Source: Hofstenia miamia (taxonomy: Eukaryota > Xenacoelomorpha > Acoela > Hofsteniidae). Taken from it: a stretch of 64,000 bases of DNA. Below, piece by piece: positions 24,101 through 35,775 of the stretch. The stretch lies in assembly GCA_900660155.1 (NCBI GenBank), contig CABFPE010000137.1, forward strand, positions 406,020 to 470,019, in the 5' to 3' direction. Made by a program: the position numbers and the translations under genes. Below the pieces are notes generated by a model. The model was given only the letters and a program-made list of their open reading frames with translations. It was not told where the DNA came from and did no database searches. How positions within the stretch are numbered: position 1 is the first letter of the stretch; the number at the start of each line of letters is the position of its first letter.

Positions 24101-24678
24101 TTTTCTACACGAGAATGAGCAAAACAGCAAACATTCTCAATAAGACATAACACAACTCGAGTAAAAGGTATAAAGCTACATAACTTGCTATAATCAGAAC
24201 ACTTAAATTAAAATAATATTACACTACCGAAAAATGATATCAACAAAAGCTTAATCAATAACTAGCTAAAATAATTCAATATATAGTATTTCTAATAAAA
24301 ATAATGTAATTTTGTTATTGAGTTCTATTAATTTAGTTGATAATGGAGAGTATGACCTACATTTCAATAACGAATCAACCCGATTCCTACAATTACATAA
24401 AACTAATTCAAAACGGGTTGCTAACTCTAGTCAATATATAAATTTGCAAACTGTTAGACATTCACAAAAAGTTAAAAAACAAACGAAAAATACCTTGCGT
24501 ACATCGCATTAGAAAGTATTAACGACATTTAGAGAAGATAGGAAAAATGATACAAACCCAAAGCTAAATGAAGCCGTTTCAATCCTGTTTTTTTCTCGAA
24601 ATTTTGAAGTGGCTCTGAATAAAATTGGTTGTCTTTATTTAAGAAGTCTTCTAGCTGCTTTAAATAAGCTTGCACCAT
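21150..24678 (-). CDS. REEP5/REEP6-type receptor expression-enhancing protein (DP1/Yop1 family), four exons, 3' end missing
   Basis: Four minus-strand exons with GT-AG borders and compatible phases encode the first 170 residues: 24678-24558 (start ATG, MVQAYLKQ), 22619-22526, 21646-21508 and 21306-21150. The protein matches the TB2/DP1/HVA22 family. An N-terminal helix ends in KKTGLKRLHLAL. Hydrophobic hairpins follow (LIGFFCLWLIFGYG, then IGFAYPAYKS), then the family signature AIESTQTDDDTQWLTYWVV, SWFPFYFLFK, and WCMAPFSWNGASFIYHKFIR. Family members insert hairpins into the ER membrane and shape tubules; REEP5 is about 189 aa, so only about 20 residues are lacking. The last exon was not found and may lie in the 19046-20045 gap. 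The join from exon 1 to exon 2 gives Val in the LALVLIG stretch. No damage is seen. Orthology to REEP5 rather than REEP6 is not decided. Confidence 0.92.
23235..23400 (+). mobile_element. Small LINE RT fragment in intron 1 of the REEP-like gene
   Basis: Plus-strand translation gives NGIRGHSFNIFENYLSNR and, about 75 bp on, PLFLMYINNLTKI. These resemble the RT 5/6 region of Jockey/CR1-group LINEs (GIRG..YLSNR.., then GPLLFLIYINDL). It is short, frameshifted and old. Confidence 0.55.
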
Positions 24679-24699
24679 GTCTATAAACTACACTAACTA

Positions 24700-26780
24700 G
24701 TAGCTATCAACGTCCGGGCCGTTATCTAAATTTGATACGATAAAGTAAGTATAAATTAATATAGCAAATTATTGTAGAAAATTCAAACATGATTTTGATT
24801 TCACAACTCATGGAAATTAGGTCTTGCATTTTATAAATTCTGATACGTAATATTGTAAATTATGTACATTATGTACGTTATTAATGTGGATTTATGCATA
24901 CATTATAATGTCAAAGTGGCGTTAGCTTGAATTTCAGCCTAAATGTTGCTTGATTGTTCACTAAACTTTCTACAATTTTTTGTTACAAATACTTTATATG
25001 CAAATTATACTTTTGATCATAAATTATTTCATTTTGTTATTCACTTAGCTGCTGATTGCTAACTATTGAATTTTCTATCTTTGGGAAAATAATTTACTCA
25101 ATCATCTAATATTATTTTTCCTCTTTATTAAGTGCATTACATTGTTTGATGCTACATTACATTAAATTCAATTGCATTGATTTATTGTGCATCAATTACT
25201 TTATATTGCAGGAGTAACTCACTCTGTGATTGTGTGATTTGGTCTAAGATTAATAAATTAGGGTACTAGGAAGCCAAAAATTAATTATTCCTATAATTAT
25301 TAGGATTCTATCTACATTTGATAAAAGTATGGTTAAGCCATGCAAGTTATAAGACTCAAGTGTTGCAGAGAATGACTACTGCTTAAATATGTGTTTAGCT
25401 GTAAATTTTTACTACAATTAATACTATTTCATTTTTACTAAATACAGTGATAATCATTTCTTGATTGATAATAGGTTTGGAGATATGTCTATCAATGATC
25501 TATTGAAGCAATATATTGTTTCTTTGTTATATTTTGTACAGTTATTCATGAAATCATTTCATCCTGGAACTCAAAATTATCTCAGATATTTAATACTATC
25601 TTGAGAGTTAAACTGATTCTTCAATTTACAATATTTAACAAAGATTAAAACCAATATTTCTCCAAAAGTATAAGTAATATTTTTGTATTGTAACTAAACA
25701 TACTGTAATTGCTATCAAGTCATACTTTCAAATGAACATTTCACAAATAGTGAGCTCTCTTCTAGGGTAACTTAGCTCAAGTTAAGGTTTGATAATTGCC
25801 TCATGCTGGCATGGGCCACTAAACCAAATACAAAATTAAGTGCATTAACATCAGGGCCAAACAATTTTGATGATAAGCAAATTAACTGTTAAGCATGAAC
25901 AAACTGTTTACTGTTTGAGCTTTAATGTTGACACAAATTTGACAAATTATTGTTCAAATATAGCACTAAGAATTAGTACTTCTGAGAATCAAATCAATAT
26001 TAAATAAAAAAACAAATATTGTTTGAACCTAGACACAAGCACTTTTTTCTTGCCAATTTGATAGTGGCACTGTTCAAGGCCCAAAATCTTTAAATGTTGT
26101 GAGCCATGTTTCTACATTAAGTGCTTGCAGAATTTGTGGCATATAACAAACAAAACATATGGAAAAAATATAAGAGAGTTAATTGAGTATTTTTTTTCAA
26201 AAATAATAAAACAGTTTTAAATGAATTCTGCATCCATTCAGTTTAAGTTTATATTTTGATGCCATCCCAAAGTGTGAAAAGATTGTTCTTTATCAATTTA
26301 TTGTGCAGTAGGCAAATTAATTTAATTGTAAATTGTAAAAGTGAAACTAATTTGGATCAAATTTTGACTAAAACTCTGAGGATACAATGTAATTTAGTTA
26401 GTATTCCCAGTAGAATTCAAAGATGCAGGCCTTCAGCAAATTGTAACAAACCTTGATAATCCAGGTTGGTTTCCATCACATGACTATTTTGAAGTGAGTA
26501 AATGTATTGCTTTGCAAACAAAAAGCAAAAGAGTTTACTACAGCATAATGTGGAAACAATTTCTTAGGAAGTTCCATTGAATTTTTTAAATTTATTTATC
26601 TGATTACTTTTCTTAAATTAAATTAACCTTACTCTTAGGCTACCTGATAGTGTGGCATCAGCATGAAATCTGGTGTCTTCTGCATCTTCTGCAGCATGAT
26701 TTGCTGATGTTGCAGTAATATAATCAACATAACTCTGATAACAGGGTGAACTTACATTTAAGTGGCTACACTTGGCTGAC
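24700..26780. other. Upstream flank of the REEP-like gene
   Basis: AT-rich. The promoter of the REEP-like gene should lie near 24680-24900, but no clear TATA or initiator element stands out against the base composition. No other gene seen. Confidence 0.35.
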
Positions 26781-26993
26781 CAAAAAAAAGAACCTCACAG
26801 AAAAAGTCGCATTAGACTAGAGCCCTAAATTAAGAGAGAAAGAACTTTTGAGTTCTTGGATGCATAGTTTGCCCTACATGCAAGTAAAACCTACACTCAG
26901 GGCGTTCTCAGCTCATGCAATTTAGGTGATAGCAAAAGAAATTGATAAACAATGACATGAAGAGCTAGTGTAAGGCCTTATCCCTATACCTTC

Positions 26994-27057
26994 CAGAGTG
27001 CTGATATAATGAACTTGCAAAGTTGTACCACTGCAAGGCGCCTGGGTCAGCACTCTG
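26994..27057. ncRNA. Two-tier hairpin, possible structured RNA
   Basis: A perfect 11-bp stem (CAGAGTGCTGA at 26994-27004 with TCAGCACTCTG at 27047-27057) encloses a second perfect 6-bp stem (CTTGCA at 27014-27019 with TGCAAG at 27032-27037). Internal loops of about 9 nt lie on each side and a 12-nt terminal loop closes it. The layout resembles one hairpin of an H/ACA snoRNA, but no clear H or ACA box follows. It may instead be part of an unrecognised repeat. The surrounding 26785-27060 is less AT-rich than its neighbourhood. Confidence 0.3.
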
Positions 27058-27060
27058 AGA

Positions 27061-28239
27061 AATTTTGAAAAGAATTTCTAGAAAATATAAAATGTCAAAA
27101 TAACAAGGTAAACTAAATTGAATTTATTGGATTCTAACAATCATAGCATATTTATGAAATAAAAGCAGGTAATCTGTCCACAAAAACTAAAGAATTTGAA
27201 CCTTATAGCAAAAAAAACAGGTTCCTCACATAACCTTTTGTATGGTAGCAAAATCAGCAGAACTTCACAAGAAAATTCAAATATTTAAAATAGCTCAATT
27301 TGTCAAATCTGACATGACACCAATCAAGGGAAATTCAAAAATATAAAGTGTATTTAGTGTGCAATTAACAATTACTAATTTCAGAAGAATAATGTAGAAA
27401 TGGTATTCTTTTGCAAAGGTAGAGCAACACCACAATCTTGTTTGCAAAGCTTCTTTTATTTGTAATACTCACTTTTATTACATTAGTTCTTTAGGTATTT
27501 TTTATGTATTTATATATCTTAGCAACATTGATTACTTTACATCAACTATATTTTGTTTGCATTTATTTGTAGTTAGTAGCTTAGAATCAATTTATTAAAA
27601 CAGTATTGTTACTTTTACTATGCATATATTTTTAAAATGCTATGTTGACGACTGGGATTGAATGGTAGCCTGAATCCAAATGCTACTGATAATGTTGACA
27701 AATAATCCCTTAAAACAAGATTCATTTAAACTTAAATTCTCTTCACAACATCCTAGACAACAATTAGAGACAGAAACAAAGTTGCTTTGTGTTTTTATGT
27801 GGTTGTTTTATGTATGAAAAACAACATTGTTTTAATGTTGAAATAGTACCAATTCATTAGTTGAAGGAACATTGCATTAACAAAAAAGACTATATTTTGA
27901 AGTTGTAACAATGTTATTTTATGTTGTCCTATGATTGATTTAGCACTACTTTTATATGCAATTCATCAAATTTATATTGCTAAGCTGTTCAAACATTGCT
28001 GTTTAAACAAACACAAGCACAACAAAGGGCAGAACAATACCTTTGAGGTACTTTGAAGCATATTCAACACAATGATTATTGAAGATGTTAAATATTAAAT
28101 TATGAATTTTAATCTCTAAATTGGTAACCTTGTCCATTAACTGGAGCATTGCATGTTTGTGTGGAGGGTTGCTGATACTTTGTTTGTGGTTGCTTGTTTT
28201 TCCTCCAACAATTTTTTTATACATTGTGGCTGGTTATCT
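27061..28239. other. AT-rich non-coding stretch
   Basis: Short minus-strand ORF at 28003-28224 without family resemblance; nothing else recognised. Confidence 0.4.
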
Positions 28240-28740
28240 GCAAGGCTCCCAACAGCACTGTTAAGAGCTGAAAGTTGTTACAGTAAACAGCACATAAAAT
28301 TATTCCATATTTGCATATTATCTGTGTTGTTTACACGCTATCAATGTCTTTCAACACTCTCAACAGTCCATCAAGGATGCAAATGAATTCAGATCAGTGC
28401 CATTATCATTGATAAAGATAATTGCAGTCCCAAGTAGTCAATAAATTCAATTGATAGAGGGTGATTCAATGTATCAATTATATTTTATATTTGGATATTC
28501 ATGAATATTAATTCTTTATCATAAGTCATTTGACAATTGTGTTGTGTGGTGTGCACATTATCAACTTTTAGAATGGATGATCAGCATTTCATTTGGCACA
28601 ATTTTTAAAATATTCAGAAAGCATGGGGTATTATAACATTAGATGATTTGTACAGTGATGCAAGCAGACGACTTGTTGCGATTTTTAATGCTGCTTTTAT
28701 TCATGTTTATATTTGTTTTCTGTGATATATGTTTTGTTGT
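28240..28740 (+). repeat. Dispersed repeat X, copy 1
   Basis: Clearly homologous, in reverse orientation, to about 60390-60860. Shared tracts include 'ttgatagagggtg', 'attatattttatatttgga', 'caattgtgttgtgtg', 'agaatggatgatca' and 'attcatgtttatatttgtttt'. Both copies contain the start of a short conserved reading frame (MDDQ.FIW.NF.NI..A..IITL.DL, ATG near 28572), so this may be the 5' part of a protein-coding transposable element. The family is not recognised. Confidence 0.6.
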
Positions 28741-29402
28741 GCTATCAATTTTAAAATTTAATGTTCCTGCTTAGTTATTAAGAGTTTCTTTTACAGTACT
28801 TTGCCTTTCTTTTATTTCTTTTGAAAAACAATGTTCTTGTCTTATTACTTATTGGATTATGATGTCTCCCCAAATCTTAAGCAAAAAAGAGCGTGCTGTG
28901 CTTGAAAACATCCACAGTGAGAATTTCATAGTGGAAAATGATAATCGCACAGGCTCTACCCATGCAAAATTACTAGCTCCATTTAGTAATTTTGAAAGGG
29001 ATGAATTAATTACTACACATTCTATTTTCAGTTCTGCTTCTATCTACATTTCAGAGATAGTTCCTTTTCCCAAAAATGAAGCTCATAACAAGAAGGCAAT
29101 GGAATTAAACTCAGTTATTAATCAGAATGCTGATCAACTTAAATATACAACCTTCAAACTTTTTGATAAATTTTCTTGGGCAATTCAGTTAACAGCAGAT
29201 TATTCGCATACGATGGTATTCACTATCAAAGGCTGTCATTTTATCTACACAATCTATTCTAAGCTTTTTCACAATTGCTATGCTCTTAATAATATGTGGT
29301 ATTGAAATTAATCCAGGTCGTAATCTTTCTGATATTTGCACTTACGATAGGTACAAAAAATTAATCAAAGTCCAAAACGATTCCATTAAATACATACTCA
29401 TC

Positions 29403-29766
29403 AATTGATTTACAACAGTAATAAGAAAATAAATGTTCACGTTCTCATGCAATCATTTGTAAATATACACAAACAATATTATCGTTCGTTGGTTATCGGC
29501 GTTAGAATTCCAACAAAGTATACTCCAGATTGTATAGCTTTAAATCCAAAATCATTAGTTATATCATTCATTGAATTTTCGTTATTTTCCTCAAAATTTA
29601 TCAATTTATTGATTTGAAATTTATTTAAGAAAATAGGAAAATATACTTTTCACTATTCTGCATAACAAACAAGTTTGCAGAAATTTGCGGACAAAAGTGA
29701 CCCAACCCAGATCGCGAGGCGCAAAATTTAACTGCGGAACATCTTATCAGTGACCCTGTTAGTTCN
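29403..29766 (+). repeat. 363-bp block duplicated from 33207-33569, ending at a single N
   Basis: 29403-29765 matches 33207-33569 with no difference that I can see (offset 3804) and stops at the lone N at 29766, after which LINE sequence resumes. As at 17172 and 12911, a duplicated block abutting one N suggests a false join rather than an insertion. Confidence 0.75.
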
Positions 29767-32588
29767 AAGGTGGTGGAGTGCTTTTACTAATCCCAAAATT
29801 TTTCGACCCAAAATTAGGGAAGATATTAAAACTTTTAGCAACAGATTCGACAGCTTATGGGCAGAGATAGTATAGACAAGTACCCTACATCAATAAGTAA
29901 TTAATGTCTCATATTTTCCTAATAAAGAAGTGACGAGCGAATTTACTTTTTCAATGAAAATCGAATTTCAACAACGAGCTTTATCGGAAAATAAAAATCT
30001 TATCTCCATGGGAGATTGGAATATCAATTATTTTGAAGAAAAGGAAAAACAAAAATTTAATTCTTTATTGAATTCAGGAGACCACTTTACATTTAACGAT
30101 CGAATTCCAACTCGAATAGGTAAAAATTCGTCTACACTAATTGATTATATTGTTTCCGATAATGTGAATAACTATAACTATATATGTAGTGAGTGCCCTT
30201 TCTCTGATCACGTGTGTATCGCAAAAAAAAGGTTGAAATTGTAGGAAGCCCTAAATGGATTGTAACTCGTTTAAAAAATCCAGGTTTACTTACAGTGTTG
30301 AAATATAATTTGAGACAAGAATCTTGGGACAATGTTTAATGCACGTCAATGTAGATCAAATGTTTCAGTCTTTTCTAAATATTATTGAAAGCTACGTATA
30401 TATATTTATTTCCGCAAAAAGCGAATTTTGATTAGAGAAAAATCATGTACAAAGGCTTCCAAAGAAAAACATTGGCTAACCCCTGCTTTAAAATTACTAA
30501 TAAAAACTAAGAATTTGGCTTATAAAACATACCTGTATTCTAAATCTAGTTAAAATGACAACATGTACAAATTAGCTAGAAATCAATGTAATATTGTCAT
30601 TCGACAGGCTCAAAATGCCTACGCGAACAAAATTTTTAAAATCTTTCAAATTCCAAGGATAAACTGGATTTTATCAAAAATGTATTAAATCGAAATAAGC
30701 AAGGGCATAATCCTATAAATTCGATTGAAAATAATAATGGTGATGTTATTACTAATAACTTAGATAGTGCTAATGCATTTAATGATATGTTTCTAAACCT
30801 AGGAAAATATCAAGGTGAGCATATACCCTTTCAAAGTAAGCAAACAAACTTGAAAAGAAATTTTTCCTTTAGATTTGTCACTAAACAAGAAGTATTTAAA
30901 GCTATATCTAAACTAAAAACTAACAAATCCGGTGGCCCAACTGAAATTTCTACGTGGTGTATTAAGGAATGCGCAAAGGAAGTAATCGATCCATTAACTT
31001 TTATTATAAACACCAGTATTAGAACCAGTTCACTTCCTTCGCACTTAAAGCTAGCAAATGTAACCCCGTTATATAAAGAAAATAATCCTCTAAATTGTGA
31101 AAATTATCGCCTCATTTCAATTACCTCACCTTTTTCTAAAGTCATTGAAAAGCTGCTATGTGAACAAATCAGTCTATATTTATATAAATATTCAATTCTT
31201 GCGAACACTCAATTTGGTTTCCGAAAAAAGCACTCCACCGCTGATGCATTACTTTATTCTACTGAATCATGGCGCTCATTTCTTGACAATAATAATTACG
31301 TAGGGATTGCTTGCATAGACCTTTCCAAAGCCTTTCATTCAATAGATCATTCGATTCTTTTCAGAAACTAGAGTATATAGGCTGCGATTCAAATAGCATA
31401 GATCTAATAAAAACTATCTCACTAATCGATTTAAACGGGTTAAAATCGACAATTTTCTAACTGGGGTTTGATACATAAAGTCGTGCCTCAGGGAACTTTA
31501 CTTGGTCCACTTCTTTTTACTATTTACATAAATGATCTAAACGTCGTTATATCGAATGACTGTAATGTAGTTCAATATGCAGATGACACATGCATATTTA
31601 ATAATGATAAGAATATTGATTGTTTAATAAAAACTTTAGAAAATAATCTTAAAAACCTGCAACATTATTTTAGAATAGACTGCCTCACAATCACTTCACT
31701 AAAAACCGAAATCTGTATAATGTCTCCAAAATTACAAGATAAAAATTTAAATAATAAGAAATTAAATTTGCTAAAGTTTATATTGAACCTGTCCAACAAT
31801 TTAAATATTTTGGTGTTGAAATCGACCGTAAATTAAGCTTTACTAAACATATTATGTCTATAATCAGAAAATTGCAATAGGTATAAAATGCATTTCTCAT
31901 ATAGCCAAATTTATCAACATAAAAGGCGATTTCAATTAACGAATGCCTTAGTAATGAGCCACCTTTTGTATTGTAACGTCTTATTTATCAACCTAGAAAA
32001 ATCATTAAGAGATAAATTAGATTCGCAAATATCATGATCCGAAAAGATATGCTTCAATATCAAAAATTCCTCTAAAGCTTTCAAAGATAGGAAACATTTT
32101 CATAATGCTTGTTTTTATATTAGATACTTTTCTTTAATTAAATTATGGGATATTTTAAACAAACGGGTACCTTTTGACAAAATTCAATTTTCTTCTTATT
32201 CGAGTAGTTCATCCAATAAACGATATTTTACTATCGGGAAAGTAACTTTCAAGAAGAAATTTAAAAAAAATCGTTTCTAAATTGTACAATTGACAACTGG
32301 AATAACTTGCCATCATTTATAAGGAAAATAGATATCCGAGATAAATTTAAAAAAGAAATTATGGGTTACATTTGCTCTCATTTTTATCCTAAGATTAGCA
32401 ATAAGGCTTGGTCAGCAACACCAGCAACAATTTGAAAATCTGTAAATATATTGTAAATATCAATATCTGTAAATATTAACTTTTGTTTTGTTCTTTGTAT
32501 TTTTCGACACTATTGTTGCAGTTGTTACTTTATCAGCATTTGTTTTTAGTATATTTGTTACATACGAGGCTGCAACAATAAAGAATGT

Positions 32589-32629
32589 TTCTTCTTCTTC
32601 TTCTTCTTCTTCTTCTTCTTCTTCTTCTT
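32589..32629 (+). repeat. (TTC)n microsatellite, LINE tail
   Basis: About 13 TTC units directly after the LINE 3' UTR ('aataaagaatgtttc'). The poly-serine ORF that crosses it is not a gene. Confidence 0.85.
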
Positions 32630-32639
32630 TCTTTCATCC

Positions 32640-33066
32640 AGTAATGTACACAAGGGCAATCATGGTGGAATGTCCTCACATCAGGTTTTCAAAATTGATT
32701 TTGATACGCTTTATCAAAAAATGTTCTGCAAAAACATTAATAGAATTAAACATCAAGTCGGGGAATGTACATAAGAGTATTTTTTCAATATTGCATGATA
32801 AAGACCACCATAAAACCCAGCGTATGCCCCTGTTACTATCCATTAAATGTCAGAGCCTATTTACAATTTTTTTGTCTATCTATCTAAAGGCTAAGTAAGA
32901 AAATATCGACGCTGTTAACAGCAAAAGAGTTGCCGTTTCCTGCTAACAGCTTCTTTAGCTGTAAACAGCAAAATGGGAAGCCCTGGTTACCTGTTCTTTG
33001 CTGCAAGTCATTTACAGATTCCTCATTCCAGGACATTTTATATCCCATACGCTTTTCAAAATTCAT
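32640..33066 (+). repeat. Dispersed repeat Y, copy 1
   Basis: 32655-32840 shares 'catggtggaatgtc', 'aggttttcaaaattgattttga' (with gaps) and 'gcgtatgcccctg' with 60238-60370 in the same orientation. 32930-32976 matches 59870-59920 in reverse (a 'gctgttaacagctaaagaagctgtt' type tract). The order and orientation differ between the loci, so the repeat is mosaic. Unclassified. Confidence 0.5.
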
Positions 33067-33206
33067 TGGATTGAGCGAAACAATGTAAATGAGCAGTTGA
33101 ATGTAAAATAGTGATATATTAAAATTTATTAAAATAAGTAATACTTATTATTACTTAAATAATGGGATGGTAGAACAAAGAAACTGTATTTAAGATACAC
33201 GGAAAA

Positions 33207-33569
33207 AATTGATTTACAACAGTAATAAGAAAATAAATGTTCACGTTCTCATGCAATCATTTGTAAATATACACAAACAATATTATCGTTCGTTGGTTAT
33301 CGGCGTTAGAATTCCAACAAAGTATACTCCAGATTGTATAGCTTTAAATCCAAAATCATTAGTTATATCATTCATTGAATTTTCGTTATTTTCCTCAAAA
33401 TTTATCAATTTATTGATTTGAAATTTATTTAAGAAAATAGGAAAATATACTTTTCACTATTCTGCATAACAAACAAGTTTGCAGAAATTTGCGGACAAAA
33501 GTGACCCAACCCAGATCGCGAGGCGCAAAATTTAACTGCGGAACATCTTATCAGTGACCCTGTTAGTTC
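33207..33569 (+). repeat. Second occurrence of the 363-bp block
   Basis: Identical to 29403-29765. Its flanks here are continuous, without N, so this is the likelier true location. The 70-codon ORF at 33209-33421 has no family resemblance. Confidence 0.75.
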
Positions 33570-34262
33570 AGCTCAGTGAATATTTCTTAAATGATGTTAA
33601 TGTTTCAATGCATACAATTTATGAAAAATCTGTGCACAATTTGATAAATTGCACAATTTATTTCGTGACTATGCATGCAGCATTAAAAAGGGCAAGGAGC
33701 AGAATAACATTTGAGTTGACATATATTTATAGAATATACCGAATTATTTAAAGGCATCATAGATAATAGAACATTTATTTGGGTCTTATCTTAGCCCTCC
33801 AAACAATGATTTTACGTACGGTCTGCTATTGGGTAATTATTTCCATGTAAGAAATTCGTAAAGAAGCCTCAGTCAGCGTATCTTAAAATTCACTAGAGAT
33901 CCGTAATTTTTATAGACTTACACTAGACGTACAAATCTATTTTGAAATACAGTATTTATCATTAGCTACACAATCACATACTACTAAATTTAGTATACTA
34001 TGCTGCAATCAATCACAATTCCTCTTTAGTAAACGATGTCTTATTTTTAACAGATTGACGCAAAACTCAAATTACTTACAGAATGGAATTTTGTTCACCC
34101 AAATGCATGATTTGCAGGAACAAAGAAAAACCTGTTGTAATGAATTTTTTGTAATTAAATTGATTTAATTTATATTCTGCTTTTTTGATAAATTTTTAGC
34201 GACTATCAATTTGAAATCAATGTTGTTAATATAATTTTACATTACTTTACTTCAAGGAAGAC
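33570..34262. other. AT-rich non-coding stretch
   Basis: Nothing recognised. Confidence 0.4.
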
Positions 34263-35775
34263 CTCGTACACTGCCGTAAAGCAGAGTTGGAATTGGGTTA
34301 CCCCTAAAGTAGGGTCAGCTTGAACGGGCCGGGATTGGGCGCACTGTTTTAATTGGTATTTGAAAACTTGAGCTTTGCAAATGACAAAAAACATTCCCTT
34401 CAAATTTAATTGGCCTTAGATTGTGGGTTGGTGCAATATTATAACATCCAAATTTTGTTTACTATAAGCAATGAGCGTTTCTGAAATCTCCCACTTATTT
34501 TGTGTGGATGTAAGTTGATTTAAGTTGGGAAAGAATTTTTGCAGTTGAATATTTAAGAAATGATATTTTCCCTAAATGAATAAAAGGACGATTGCAATCC
34601 TGGCAACAATTAGTTGTGGCAATACTTACATTACTAAATTAGGCGAGGGGGGTTGCAATATTTTAAATGGTGGTTACTTCAAAAAGTAGTATTATTATTA
34701 TAATGACTCTAAATAACAATATTTTTTCACCCTCTGGTATTCAGGCCACCTGAGTATGCTTTAGCGCCTTGTTGCAAGCATACATTTAAAGATTAATAAA
34801 CAAAAATGCAAACATCATCTATAATTACTACCTCTTATTTTGAAGAATATATTGCTTTTATATGCAGAAAGTATTGTATTTTCTTTAAAACAATACAAAC
34901 CAGGGTTGGAAAAATCATTTTTGTTATAAATAAAAAACGTTTTAAACGTTTTTTCTATTAACAACAATGCTTTAAAACATCCGGGCAGTTAATAGGAAAA
35001 AAACATGAAAATTTTATTTCTTTTTCATGACTATTTGGACAAAGGTCAATTTTTGGAGTTTTTCATGCAAAAGACGGTTTCGCAGCTTCGTCTGAGTGAG
35101 TCCCATAATGTGGAAGCCTCTTTCTATAGAAGCAGAGCTTGCCACAAGCTGCGGCGACGATGTAATTTACGATTTGCTTGATATGTTAAATTATACATTA
35201 CATTACAAAACACAACTACAGCAACCAACAAAATGGTAAAAAAATTTCTAAGCAATTTTTTAGTTGTTAATCTATGTACAAATTTTAAATAATTTAGAAA
35301 AAAATTGTTTCCTTGATAATATTTGTGAAAATGCACATTCAATATTTGGTAGCCAAATGCAATCATTTACATGAGGAGCTCATATCTGCTTCAGGAAGGA
35401 TTGAACTCCAGTACACCAGTCCTACGTCCCTGAATGAAATGCAATTTGAATTGCAACAGAATTGATTTAACATTGTTGACGGATATGCGCCTATGCACAC
35501 ATTAATGAATACATTATGCAAATTATTCAATCAAATTCATAGTGTAGTGCTTATGGGCCTCTATGATGCAAAAAACGCTATCAGTGGCACAAAAGAAAAA
35601 TAATGTTGTCCAGGCCGAATAATTGGTATTCCAACTCTGCCGCAAAGTTTTACCTAAACATCGAACAGAACCCATTGTGTAATTATCTACTTGAAACTTT
35701 ACTTTAATTAAGAGCTCGTACACTGCCATAAAGTAAACATTTCTTACTTTACTTTACTTACTGGCAGTGTACGAC
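34263..35775. mobile_element. Possible non-autonomous DNA transposon with CGTACACTGCC repeats
   Basis: CTCGTACACTGCCGTAAAG at 34263 recurs as CTCGTACACTGCCATAAAG at about 35714 and inverted as GGCAGTGTACGA at about 35763. AGCAGAGTTGGAATTGG at about 34280 has an inverted partner (CCAACTCTGCCGC) at about 35631. The nested inverted repeats about 1.5 kb apart suggest a TIR element without coding capacity. A clean target duplication was not identified. The superfamily is unknown. Confidence 0.4.

Larger units (their letters stand above)
28859..32640 (+). mobile_element. Decayed CR1/Jockey-group LINE, related to the intact copy, (TTC)n tail
   Basis: Same architecture as the LINE at 13019-16351. 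A leader (28859-29305) is followed by a 2A-like remnant CGIEINPG (about 29298-29321). Endonuclease pieces follow: KGGGVLLLIP at about 29767, and 29930-30244 with GDWNINYF, TLIDYI and CPFSDH. RT pieces are at 30787-31371 (NTQFGFRKKHSTADALL, CIDLSKAF) and 31468-31836 (VPQGTLLGPLLF, QYADDTCIF). It ends in a (TTC)n tail at 32589-32629. Several frameshifts and stops make it inactive. Between 29403 and 29765 a 363-bp unrelated block ending at a lone N replaces part of the endonuclease. Confidence 0.85.

Noticed and set aside
24312-24512. 66-codon ORF in intron 1 of the REEP-like gene
   Set aside because: A faint resemblance to a retroelement segment, too short and without supporting motifs to call.
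32488-32898. 136-codon ORF with a poly-serine run
   Set aside because: It reads through the (TTC)n tail of a LINE and its 3' UTR.
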